A DNA stretch of 64,000 bases from the NCBI GenBank assembly GCA_022264855.1, contig JABYQU010000057.1, positions 1 through 64,000 of the forward strand. Direction: 5' to 3'. Positions 49,101 through 59,439 of the stretch are shown here, piece by piece (within the stretch, counting starts at the first letter, position 1; the number at the start of each line of letters is the position of its first letter). Under the pieces are notes generated by a model, which saw nothing but the letters and a program-made list of their open reading frames with translations, made no database searches and was not told where the DNA came from. Made by a program: the position numbers and the translations under genes. This stretch comes from Lenzites betulinus. Taxonomy: Eukaryota > Basidiomycota > Agaricomycetes > Polyporales > Polyporaceae.

Positions 49101-52100
49101 CCACATCCTATCAACCCACAGCACTCCGAGTATTCGCCCTCGAGGTACGCATCCTCTTCACGTCTACTAGTATGCCCACGCTGACGCGCGTTTCATGCAA
49201 CGACTGGCATATCCGGCTTCACAGCAAGTCTCATTGTAGATACTCGGACAATGCGTGTTTCGCACCCAGTCCCTGCCAGGTTCTCCTATGGCGACTGTCT
49301 TCGATTTGAAGACTAGGCATTATGCAGTGAGTTGATCTCTTGAAGAGGATCTAACGCGCTGACCTTGTCAGGTTTTTGCTTCTATCTACAACATAGCGAA
49401 GGGAGATCGGGTAGATATCCGTTGGGTCAGTTTTGTCCAGGTAAGTTGGCGTTCTATTACTTCTAGAACTAATTCTAATCCCTTTCAAGGCCATGCAGCA
49501 CCTCGGCTTCAAAATGACCTGTCAAACAGGATCCAGGCGAACATTTGCACTCGCACACACTAGCATGCGCTGCCACGAAGTATGTAGACGGTTTATACGC
49601 GGCCTGCGATACTTGCTAATGCCAGTTTACCCAGCCGCACAATGGTGTACTAACCTGTGACACACAAAATGTGTATGTATCGAGACCGCCTAGTGCTGTT
49701 TGTACTTACAGCCCGCTTTTAGGATGAAAAGGAAGATGACTCGCCTTCTTGGGTGGAGTGCGGCGACCTTTTGCCAAGTCTGAAGAGGGGGGAAGTACTA
49801 TCAATATCTTGTGAACATAACACCATCCCGGAATAGAGTGTACAGTACGTGCACTACCTCTCATGAAGCCGTTCGTTGCCCACCCTGCACTATATCCCCT
49901 CCCCGTGTGTGTCGTACAGAAAGTCCGCCAGAATGCGCTGCAACATACACCCTACACCGTTGCGTTGTTGATCCCCCTGACAATGAACCTTGCATAGGGA
50001 AGGATATTATCGTGAATGGCGGTGACTTGGGCGCGGCGCTCACTCTCGCGCTACATTGTACTCATCCCCCATCGACACTGACGCTGTGGAAATATCAACA
50101 CCGTTTGTGTCCAATACAGAGTCTACGGGTGAACTTCTTTTAAATGTAACTATTTTGTGGTGTAATATAACAACAGAACTTGGAGATGTATGCGGGGCTA
50201 CCCCGCATTATGCTCCATGCGGTTTGCTTTGCGACATCGTACAACCCGCCTGTGGGCGGCAATCGCGGAGGGCATGCTGGGGAATCCTCTACGGGAGGGC
50301 CTCATGTCAGCCGAAAGTGTCGTCCACTGACTAGGGTGCACCAAATGAAACGATTGCGGTGGGCGCGAGCACGACCGCCACACGTCCTACACCTGCAGCA
50401 CCGGAAGTAGCCATGACTGGGAGGAATGTCCATCGCTGGGGCCCTGAAGAGAGGGCTGGACAGCGGGGGTGGTGGGGGGCTAGAGGAGGCTCAACGGCGC
50501 AGCACACTCGCAGCAGTAGGTCAGACTGCTGCATATACTCCTGACACAATCGGCACTAAAGAAATGCAACATCAATTATGAACAGGCCGCCAAGCATGAG
50601 AATACATGAGTACACGATGAACTCGCCCGCTGCGAGGAGTTTTCAGCGTCGGGGGGTCTAACAACTACTTGGAATGCCTGTAACTTGTTAGCACATGTTT
50701 CATTGGCACTAACTGAATGTCGCTACATTTCCGTGGGTTTGGCTCATACCTGATCCAGGCTTTTTCATGTTATCATTGCGATCATGGATCGTCTGGGTTC
50801 AGAGAGGGGCGGATGTGGGCATGGAGTCTCGGTGTACCTGGGCAGGGAATCTCAAAAGCGGAAAGGTTTTCCGGAAGTGTAAAGAGTTCAAGTTCAGACT
50901 TACAGCGGTGCATGATTGGATAATGTATTCAGCGGTGTGGAGCATGTACGTTCAAGTATTCTGAATGACCCCTGAGTCTGCTAACGTTGTGCACTACCCC
51001 AAGTCCCTGTCTTTGGGATGTATAGGGAAATTTCGACTCGCGAATATACTTCGCAATGGAAACCTGAGGAACGGACGGGCTCGGACTTGACTGACGCAGT
51101 CTGTATACTCACCAGGGTAGCAGGCTTGGTGTTACCAATTTGCTAAGTAGCTCATCGCTGCCCATATAGATTGAAGCCAAGTAGGAGATCAGAACTTACT
51201 GCTGACTTGCGAAACAGGGGATACTACTACGGGAACTACAGTTCGACAGCTTGAAGTAGATCACGTAGTGGTATACATATCTAAGATCATCTGAGATTTG
51301 GATTTCACGAGTGATTCACGCTGATATGCTCCACAGGCGTTCCAGGCCAGAAACCCTCCTTCTCCACCCTTGCGCGCGCACGCCAACCACAGCGCGCGCA
51401 GAGCCCACCGCACACTTCGGTACCCCCTACGTCGCGCGCGCAGTGCGCGTAGCCCATCGCGCGCAAGGTCAAGGTGCGCGCGGGGCACTTCACCACGGCG
51501 CGCGTGATGTCTGTCGCTATCCAGAGCCCTCTGCCCTAGCTGCTCGCGCGCGAGGGTCCGCGGGACGCATCAGTGGCGCGCGCACGAGGCGCGCGAAGAG
51601 TCGGATCGCGCGCGGCGAGTGCGCCCGGCGCGCGAGGCATCCTGGGCCCGGTTTCCGCTTATCTTCCGTATGGTAGCACGTGTTTTTGATTCAGCCTGCG
51701 GGCATTCTTGTACATAGTCATTTCGGGGCATTCGAACCCCCCAGACAATCCACCCCTCACTCTCTCAACTGCTGGGAACGTGTCCCTCGCGCTTCTCGAC
51801 GTGCAACAGCTTCCCCTTCAAGGCAGGACGACTGGGGACCTCTCCGCTGTGACAGCGTACCGTCAGTTGCGTATATTGCGTCTATTCCGTTTCTCCTGTG
51901 TTTTACTGCGTGCGTACTGCGTTGCAAAGCCCCGTGGCTGACTGCGAGCGTTGCGTTATTTCTGCGCGCGTTGCGTTACTGAGTTTACCTCCGCGCGCGC
52001 CCTTCTACAGCGCGAGTCCACGCGCGCTCCCGCCCTGTGCGTGAGAGGCATCCTTCCTGCTTGCGCGCGAACAGTACACGGGCCGGCCTACCAGCGAACC

Positions 52101-53599
52101 TAGGGAGCTCGAGACCTTACTCCCCTTCATCACACACCTAGACGTCCTCTACCCCTCGGCTATCGGCCGTCAGAGCACCTCTTACCGTATCAACGCATGC
52201 ATGGGTCAGGGCACTATTTAAGTGTTCTGTGCCTGTATTTCTGGGATATATCCAGGATATATCCTGGAAGTATACTGGACAATTACAAAGTTAGCGCTGA
52301 TGGAATAGTACGTGTGCGGGCCTGTGGATATATCCAGGATGTATCCGCCTACTGGAGACTCCTCCGGTAAGGATATATCGTCTTAACTGAAACTATAGTT
52401 TCCCGCTAGCGTAGAACAGATTAGAGACTCAGGAAAAGGGGTCGGTGAGCTAAAGGTTACCTGTTGTGCCCACCACCATTGGCCAGTGTGCATGTCGAAG
52501 TACACCCGGACGGTGTGATCGGCATCCGCGTAATGTCGCTCCGGAGTAAAGACCAAGAGGCCTGCAAACTCGGGATCACCAAATAGTGCACGAACACAGG
52601 CAATGATGTCTCGATAGAATACTTCGAAGACTTCGCCGGCGACAACGATTTCACGCCGTGTAAAGCGTGGCCGTCCGGAGGTAAGCTCGTTGTCAATGAT
52701 CACATTGAGCTCGCTCGAGTTCTTGAATGACAGGCCAAGAAGCTGCGGGATCTGCAAAGTGAACATGTGAGGAGAAGCACCTAGAGCGTAGGACTTAAGT
52801 GAGAAAGTCGGAAGCATACCTCTGATATCGAGAGCAGCTCGGTGACTGCTGTCGACCCCGGGCCACGCATTTTTGCCCAGCGAGCGAACTCCCAATCGAC
52901 CTTTGACGCAAACGGTGCATAGGGATTGCTGCTGGCGCCCTCTGTTGCGGTCTTGAAGCTCTCGTACTCAGTGGGTGAGCGTGCATCCGAGAGTGGCATT
53001 CCAGCGGTGTTCCCAGGGAACTTGACGCAAAAGGTTTGACGTTGCTGAAGGTGTTGACGCGCACGTTCCTGCTGTACGCGATCTTCTTGAGCCTGTCGGT
53101 GTTCCTCATTGTCGGCCTGTTCGTTGGCCTGTCCGGCAGGCTCAGGAGGTAGGGGCGAGTGTGCATGTCGAGGGGGGGTTGACGGGGGAGGTTCCCAAGC
53201 GGTCTCGTCCTCGTAGTTTTGTGCATCCTGCGACCCGTCGTCGTTGTCGTCGATGTTGTCGTCATTGTCGAGGTCTTCCTGGGTATGAATTCCATCTGGC
53301 TCATCGTCTGGCTCGTCGTCATCTTCATCGCCGTCTTGATAGTTGTCGAAGTCGTCGAACTCCTCAGGAGCGTAGTCACCAAAATAGTCCCCCCCGAAAG
53401 CTTGAGGGGCCGCATCCTCAGCCTGTGCATCCTCTTCGTCGTCCTCGTCGTCGACCGCCATCTCCTGGAGTGCGAAAAGGCCTTGCGCCTCATGTTCTTC
53501 TCGCACGCGGATGCAGCGAGCTTGTCGAGTCTGAATAAGGTGGCTGAGGTATCCGCTAGGTGTGAACTGCCTGTGGCAGCCAGGGCAGACGGTGGGCAT
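46152..53599 (-). CDS. Plavaka transposase
   Basis: Exons 53599-52820, 52751-52461 and 48371-46152 give 3291 nt, 1096 residues, with no internal stop. The start at 53599 places a C2H2-like finger first (CPGCHRQFTPSGYLSHL), followed by a very acidic low-complexity region. The middle exon carries DIIACVRALFGDPEFAG, FTPERHYADADHTVRVYFD and MHTGQWWWAQQ. It joins LLREMERRSPGATLIPIIIS and SDKTQLTLFGSKAAYPVY of the large exon. Further family blocks are TIGNLPKDVRRKPSRRGQIL, ITPDILHQLCQGVVKHLVAW, and FKIPKLHSLDHYVQCIELFG with YTERLHIDFAKEAYRATN. The large exon is intron-free. The second intron is 4089 bp because another element is inserted in it. Intact coding potential suggests recent or current activity; expression is not known. 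Confidence 0.9.
48545..49024 (-). CDS. cysteine-rich open frame of unknown status
   Basis: A 159-residue frame in the nested element with many cysteines (CCGGRAVTQCPTC, CPADHSQNDRCGG, YACPCATLFC, AVCYCGGLGL). No domain is recognised, no introns are needed, and the cysteines may be incidental to local composition. It could be a passenger gene or chance. The opposite strand is also open, which lowers confidence. Confidence 0.25.
   Translation of the reverse strand: MKSVIAKGGISHAVGRRGVRSIKHVPYCGIPSKNPKRPTCCGGRAVTQCPTCTTYVPCPADHSQNDRCGGTGLPKDPAPAVLATEMRPRIECVRPIPAPIYACPCATLFCTRSRRRAHGQASAVDTTGSCAMTAGTHRRYLHEQGHAVCYCGGLGLNAV
49288..49783 (+). CDS. HicA-like domain protein carried by the nested element
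   Basis: Five exons (49288-49326, 49372-49440, 49490-49579, 49635-49670, 49712-49783), all joined by phase-0 GT-AG introns of 36-55 bp, give 306 nt and 101 residues ending at TGA 49781-49783. The visible pattern is FASI-x8-DxxW-xx-FVxAMxxLGF, then a Gly-Ser pair before a Phe, then HxPH, then RxLLGWSxxTF. This resembles, from memory, the Agaricomycete proteins annotated as HicA-family toxins, where GF...GS...F...H lies on the dsRBD-like HicA fold. Bacterial HicA is an mRNA interferase neutralised by HicB. No HicB-like gene is seen here. Eukaryotic members have no established activity known to me. It opposes the host transposase strand. Family call moderate; gene structure good. Confidence 0.55.
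49784..51365. other. interior of the nested element; no gene seen
   Basis: Short open frames only, with AT-richer sequence around 50560-51300. Nothing recognisable on either strand. Confidence 0.5.
51366..52075. repeat. cluster of GCGCGC motifs
   Basis: At least a dozen GCGCGC or CGCGCG runs are spaced about 15-45 bp apart (for example near 51367, 51393, 51434, 51461, 51476, 51500, 51545, 51577, 51607, 51629, then 51966, 51991, 52063). No other region of the window has this density. It is not an ordered tandem array and is not obviously coding. Confidence 0.7.
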
Positions 53600-53880
53600 C
53601 GAATAAATTGTAGATAAATATGGGGAACACAGAACGAGGAGCGTAGGATGTAGCGGGAACTGCTGAGAGGTTGGGGGCACGGGGTATTGGATCTGGCTGA
53701 GTCACTGGGCCGCGGAGTCGGTCAGGTTTCGGACTCTCAACTGATCACCACTCACCCTTCGCACCTCCGCTGCCACGTCTTCCAAGCTCTCTCTCTCTCC
53801 ATCTCTCTCTCTCTCTCTCTCTTCTCCATCACTCCTTATACTCACCCACTAATTACTGTCATTTCATTATTTTATTTCAC
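53600..53880. promoter_or_regulatory. divergent promoter of the Plavaka gene pair, with (CT)n tract
   Basis: A 281-bp spacer between the transposase and DUF6532-gene start codons. It contains a pyrimidine microsatellite at 53786-53822 (CT repeats with one CAT interruption) just upstream of the plus-strand gene. Confidence 0.6.
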
Positions 53881-56800
53881 ATGCTGAAGCGCGGACATCG
53901 AGGCAGCTCTGGCCGTTCCCAACAGACTGTCTTTTCTGATGAGGACGACCAGCAGGACCCCGCACTCGACGAACCCCAACCTCAAGGCTCACCCCCCAGA
54001 ACACAACGTCTGTGGTACTTACTTGAGCTTGAGGGAATATTTACTGATGTATTGAACTAACTCTAGCATCCCGGAAGACAAAAGCGCAAGCAGGGAAGGG
54101 TTAGTATGACTAAGTTGGTATGGACTATGGACAGCTTACATACAGTACTACTGCTAGCTTGGGAGGTCCTCAAACCGGGCCGGCGAGTGCTAGACTCAAA
54201 GCAAGATACCAGCAGTGGTAAGAACAGCAAGATGTCGGTATCTAAGGGAAAGCAACGCAAGTCGGGTCAGTCCTTGCCCCAATAGATCCCCATTTTGCTG
54301 TCAGCTTACTAATTTTATAACAGGCTCAATCGCTTCACCGGTGCATCTTACTGCGGCAGAGTTTCCCGCACCTAACATGGAAGTCAGCGAGGATGAGCCA
54401 GAGAATTCCTTACCTGCGCATTCACAGCCTCGGGCGCGCTCCTCACGGGTAAGGTAGACTTATACCATCTGCTACAACACCACTAAACGATTTGTTTAAT
54501 TATTGCACAGCGTACTGACAATACCTGCTATGCCGCTGAGGATGGCGGTGACTTCGCTGATCGAAATGAGAATGCCGGTGCGGCATTCTCAGGCAATGAA
54601 CTAGATCACGATGTTGGCGAGGAAGAACAAGACGACGAGTGGGAAGACAGCGACCACCAGTGGGACGATGAGGAAGTGGACGAGCTGGAAGAGGATGAAG
54701 TGGAGGATGACACGAACGAGTACGATCTCGCGCGCCAAATGGAAGCGGAGGTGAGTACCCAAGCGCCCTACTACGCAGCCACATTCCAGCTTAAAGCATG
54801 TTCATACTCCAAGCGAGCATCATGGACGGGGCGCAACACAGACGAAGAGGGCGACGGGCCTGGTGATGATGATGAAGACCAAGATGAGTTTCCAGATGCA
54901 TCAGCGTTCATGCAGCCTCGAGCAATGTCAATGCCGCACATCCTGACCAACACTGCACGCAGGCGCCAACACTCCAAATCCTCCATTCGTCGTCCCTCCC
55001 CATCCCCAAGCTCTAATAGCAATCTTTCCCCCCCTCGCGAGCTGCACCGAATCAAGAAACGATCTAGGGATGTCGATTCCGAAGATGAGCCGAACTCTAA
55101 TGCCCCAAAGCAGGTCCGGGTTGCTCGTATGAGGACACCCCGCGTGAACTTGAAGAAGTTGCGAGCACAGAACGGCTTGTGTACGTTGACTATCCTCGCA
55201 TCTATGTTCATTATACTAACATGCTACAACCTCTACAGTGAATGCGCACCTTGGGAGTATGCACGAGGAGACATTGCATACTCCCAAGAAGCACTGCACC
55301 CCACAGGCACGCAGCACACTGGCAGATTATTCGCCACGGCAGCCTAATACCTCTGCGCGCACCAAGGCCTCATCAGACACTGTCAGAAGCCAGAAGACTG
55401 TCGTCGTCACGAAGAAGCGCAAGTGCGATGCACCGTCGCATGATCAGGTATGCAGGGGTACTGGCGCCGTCTCATTACAATGCAAGCTGGCTGACAACTC
55501 TGTTAAATATCTGCTCATGGCCAGATGGAGCATCGTGATCAGAAGTTTCGCCTCGGGAAAGGACGCCCTCCTACGAAGTCTCGCAAGCCAAGACAATCCG
55601 AGGTTTCTATACACTTATGACCCTCTATGTTGTATACCTGCTGACCGCCAACATATGTGTAGACGCCAGAATGGATTGACCACTCCGACAACGACGCTCT
55701 CGACTCACCTCCTGTAAAGCGCTCCCGCACTGCTAAGGCGATGAACCGTGCCATGAAGAAGGCATGTATATGTCGCTACAGTTATATACTCTTCGTTACT
55801 GACTACTCTACAGGATGACGAAGACGAAGCACAAGTTGCCGTCAAGGAAGAAGCTGTGATCGATCAAGGGATCGACCTTGTCAGCCCAGGCCCCAAGTTG
55901 GCGCTAGGCGTTCAACTCCCCCGTGTCCGTGCCGTCGCCAAGGCTGCGATCGACGAGGTTCAGGCCGACGTCTGCCTCAAGAATGCTTTCCCTGAAGGCC
56001 CGGACAAGCACAATCAGTTTACCCTGCCCACCCTTGTCCGCGTCGCACAGAAACTTGGTTACGCTGACATAGTGCGTCGTGTGCAGACGGATATTACCTA
56101 CTCGCGCCACCTTGGCTCCATTGTATGTTCCAAATTCCTCTGTTTCTTTATGTCTCTAATCCTCTCCACACCGCGTCTGTCGCTAGCCTGCTCAAAGGAT
56201 CTCGACCTTCCGCGGGCGTGTCAAGAAACATACCGATGGTGTGGTCGCTGAAACCTACAATCTCCAACCCGGCGACGGTCACAGGGTGGACTGGCTCGAC
56301 CAGCAGCTCAACTACATCTACCCGCATAACTACAAGGTGAGCTTGTCCAGCATTTCATGTGTACTACATGCCCTAATCATTAAATATTAGTCGCAGAAGG
56401 TCGACAGGCACCTTCCATACAAGCCTTCGATCTTTACTCAAGTCATGCGGTCTGCGTGGTTCAGTAGGCCGACTGCATATGGATTTGCTATCATTGACAG
56501 GTTCACGTCATCGTCTTTAAAACATCCAAGAGAGAAGGAGATCCCCGCACCAATGCTTGCTCTGGCGGCCACTGCGGTATGATATTTTTTTCTACCCGGG
56601 CGCCTCAAAGCTAAACAACTGGGCAGATTTACGCATCGATTGTCGACTATAGCGCGCCTGTGTACAAAGCGCGGGACTTCACCGGAAACGAGTTCGCTGA
56701 CACCTACGCACGTAACATGCGGGCGTTACAGAAGATCAAGGACGCCGACACGAACAAATACCATGTCCTCATGCACGGGTTCTTCCGAGTAATATGGTGA

Positions 56801-56939
56801 TATAGTTATCAAGATCCATTGTCGTCTGGTACTGATATTGGCTTCTCATAGTGGTTCTCATTCAAGCGTCATGTCCGCCAGCGGGAAATCCGCTGATGAC
56901 CTCGATGCTCTGGATGTTGCCGGCATGCCCGATGCTTGA
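53881..56939 (+). CDS. DUF6532-type protein, second gene of the Plavaka element
   Basis: Start ATG 53881 (MLKRGHRGSSGRSQQTVF), stop TGA 56937-56939, with about ten short introns. The N-terminal half is disordered and highly charged (EEQDDEWEDSDHQWDDEEVD; basic patch KRSRDVDSEDEPNSNAPK). The conserved C-terminal domain begins GVQLPRVRAVAKAAIDEVQ, continues FTLPTLVRVAQKLGYADIV, then a second block STFRGRVKKHTDGVVAETY, IYPHNYK and YKPSIFTQVMRSAWF. It ends IYASIVDYSAPVYKARDF and KYHVLMHGFFR. I recall this domain in Agaricomycete proteins as DUF6532, of unknown function. Acidic-then-basic leader and location suggest a chromatin- or transposition-related accessory protein; that is inference. It reads as intact. 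Confidence 0.75.
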
Positions 56940-58815
56940 TCATTCAAGTCACACAGCTATACCCATCCTCTCTCTCTACTACCTCTCTCTCTACTACCGT
57001 TTTCACCTGCCGTTCGACAATGTCTCTCATGCTAAGCCTTTCTAATGCCCCTTCATGACACATAATGATTTCTGGTTCAAGTTGACGACCCAACACCGAT
57101 TGATACACTCGTTTAATATAGTTCCTGCTCGATAGTTGGCTTACTACTCAGTGTTCCAACTCACTGGTTGTCTCCGACTCCTGTGTCTCTCATCCTGCTC
57201 CCCATAATATATCAGTTTACTAATTGAAATCACCCGTGTGTTTCCTCACCGCTACCGCTTTCCTTCGGGCAGTAAATAGTGATTATGGGGTCAAACTAGT
57301 GCGCATTAGCTCGAGCTTATTGATCCTAATGAGCTCTACACCGTGAGTTGTGCTAGTATTCTGAGGACCGATCTAAAATGCGCTACTTGGAGGAAACTGT
57401 AAATTAGTACTGATTATTGAATATTTCTACGAATTTGTACTTCTTCGGATCGGGCGGTTTCCCTGATGATGTTACTTTGACATGTTGTTCTTCTCTATGA
57501 GTTGATGTGTACAAAGTGTGTAAATTCGTAGTCGCTGCCTTGCGGGTGATGCCGTTAAAAAGTTCTCAAGACCACAAGGTCTCGTGAGGCCTCACATTCT
57601 ACGGTGATTCCAATTGTGGGTCAGTGTGTGGCTGTCAAGAGTTGGAACGATGTGATCGGGTTGGCCTGCCGGACTCAGATAGCGAAGGATTGACGAATCC
57701 GAATTGGCAGCGGCACAGCCACACACAATCCGTGGAGTGAGTGAATTTCAATTCGCCAACGTAATGCTTGCGACATTGTGTTTCGGCGGGCCAGGTAGCC
57801 CTTCACACATACAGAGACGTGTAGAGATGCTGCACTACGCATGGTGCGCTCAACCACGCCAGGTGAGTGGCATATCCATCACACGGTAGAAAGACAAACC
57901 GAACATTCTCTATCATGGATCAGTCGGACGACTCGGAGGAGTCACAACAACATACTGCGCGCCCTGCGTGACGCTCGCGTCCTCCTCCGCGGAGGGTACG
58001 GCGCACGTCGTGCGCGAGCCCGTCGCGCGGCATAGGCTATGGGGGCCCTGGTTCGGCTTGTGCGGATGCGCGCGGCGTGGAGGGGCTGCGGGGTACGCAC
58101 GAGATTGCTCGTGCAGGAGGCGGAGGACTCGGAGCTGAATTGGCTGATGGAAGGGTAGGGCTCGTCCTTTACCTGCTGCGGCACACCGACGCCACGGTAG
58201 CCGATCAACGTGTGAGCTGCACAGCGGACGCATCGGCGCGCGCGAACTCGAATGCGTCGGCCCCGGTCGCGATCACGCCGCTCCCGATGGACTGGATCGA
58301 GGCCGGGAAGAGGGCGCATAGCGTGCGGAGTGTAACAATCAAAAAGTCCATAGGACTTTAGCATCGGTCCAGAGAGGCCGCCCTGGTCAGCTTTCTTGGC
58401 TGCGTGTGATGGACTGTTAGTTAGTGCATGCGACTGGGACGGGCGCGTGGTACGGACCATCTAGAATCCAGCAGGGCCGCCGTATGGTGACGATCACGGC
58501 GTCGACGCCGTTCAGCGCAAGCATCGTTGCGGCGATGTCGACTACGGTATTTACGTCCAATGCGGTGATCTCGTCGCGGGCAGCGGTCACTCCCGCAAGC
58601 AGCTCCTTAAGCACAGCGCGGATCTGCATACCACTGACAAGGGCAGATGAGTTAGTGTCTACCAGGGGCGAACAGATGCTGGACGCAGAGAAGGCCAACC
58701 GGGTTCGGCCCAGAGACGTTCACCACCGACAAACCGGCGCAAACGCCAAACGTGCATACACCTGTTACAAGATCTGCGATGGGGGCTGGAGGGGAGGGGA
58801 TTTATTCTTCACAAT
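56940..58815. other. no supported gene; Plavaka right flank
   Basis: The segment 56940-57660 is AT-rich and probably contains the right end of the element. Between 57910 and 58700 the minus strand has open frames, one (58698-58417) with a regular amphipathic pattern (VLKELLAGVTAARDEITALD), but no start, splice partners or family could be supported. Confidence 0.45.
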
Positions 58816-59077
58816 TTTGAGTACATAGTATATGCGCGAATGGGTCGCGATACTAGTCTCGAAAGCCGCCAACATCAGCAAATGCGCCATGCTGCAATGT
58901 CGTGTGCTTAGTGCCGCCAAACACTAACATGCCGTCATTTAAGTGCTGAACATCGCTTCCATAGCTTGGCCATGGGTCTGAGGCCTGAGGCCTGAGGAGT
59001 AGGCCCTGGGTGGTTGTGAAAATGGATCGCCGAAGGGACGTCGCGCGAAGGGCGCGAAGGTCGTGAAAGCTGTCCAT
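58816..59077 (-). pseudogene. decayed copy of the VPS5 5' end
   Basis: The minus frame starts MDSFHDLRALRA and later reads KHTTLQHGAFADVGGFRD, matching the start of VPS5 (MDSFDDLLAP... and HTTLQHDAFADVGGFQD at 36869-36640). Next to it, TATATGCGCGAATGGGTCGC (58830) matches the PX-domain exon region near 35880, so roughly 0.75 kb between them has been deleted. The remaining frame has frameshifts and stops. It is a fragment with no function expected. Confidence 0.85.
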
Positions 59078-59439
59078 GTCGCGTAATTGCTAGAGAGGAC
59101 TGAGACAATACGATAAGGCATGAGATTGAACTGTTTAGGGCGGCCTGTTTCTTAGAGACGATGTTCAGAACACCATCTAGCGTGGAAGAGCGAGAGGGTC
59201 GACCGGAGTGCGGCGGCAGCGCTGGACTTCCTGCGCTTCACCGTAGGCGAGATAAGATTAGATTGAGTTTCACTTTCACTGGTCGAGAAACGCGGCAAGT
59301 GGCTCAAATGCCTTCTCGCTCCCCCTCGTCATACATTGTTATAACCCTCTCGTCGTCATATGTTTCTATTGCCTTTCAATCGACATGGAATTTTTTATGA
59401 CATACTGCTCTACTCCGTATGTGGCGAGCCACTAGACGC

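Larger units (their letters stand above)
48372..52392. mobile_element. nested ~4.0-kb element with imperfect inverted termini, inside the transposase intron
   Basis: The left end (48372-48413, CTTCAGTTTAGCGGATATGT...) and the reverse complement of the right end (52392-52351, TTTCAGTTAAGACGATATAT...) match at about two thirds of 42 positions. The match may extend 3 bp outward as TAG/CTA. Without it, the host intron would be 68 bp, ending AACTATAG directly before exon 3. Both subterminal regions are rich in the palindrome GGATATATCC and relatives (52244, 52255, 52326; weaker at 48438-48485). The element has no transposase, but carries a HicA-like gene and a GCGCGC-rich block. It is probably a non-autonomous DNA transposon. 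The target duplication is not resolved. Confidence 0.6.
46152..56939. mobile_element. Plavaka-family DNA transposon (limits given by its genes)
   Basis: A divergent gene pair defines the element: transposase on the minus strand (46152-53599) and a DUF6532-type gene on the plus strand (53881-56939). A 281-bp spacer with a CT microsatellite separates them. A second element is nested inside the transposase intron. Plavaka elements are CACTA-related transposons described in Agaricomycetes. Terminal inverted repeats and target duplication were not identified, so true ends lie somewhere outside these limits (searched about 45340-46150 and 56940-57700). Confidence 0.75.

Noticed and set aside
48372..52392. 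LTR retrotransposon interpretation of the nested element
   Set aside because: The similar sequences at the ends fit inverted termini better than direct repeats, and no gag, protease, reverse transcriptase or integrase was found.
45340..57700. Search for CACTA-type terminal inverted repeats of the Plavaka element
   Set aside because: Several CACT/AGTG candidates were compared in both flanks, but none matched convincingly, so element limits are not claimed.
58417..58698. Minus-strand frame with an amphipathic helical pattern, considered as a surface-binding (HsbA-like) protein
   Set aside because: Resemblance is weak, with no signal peptide, start or neighbouring exon; reported only as unassigned sequence.
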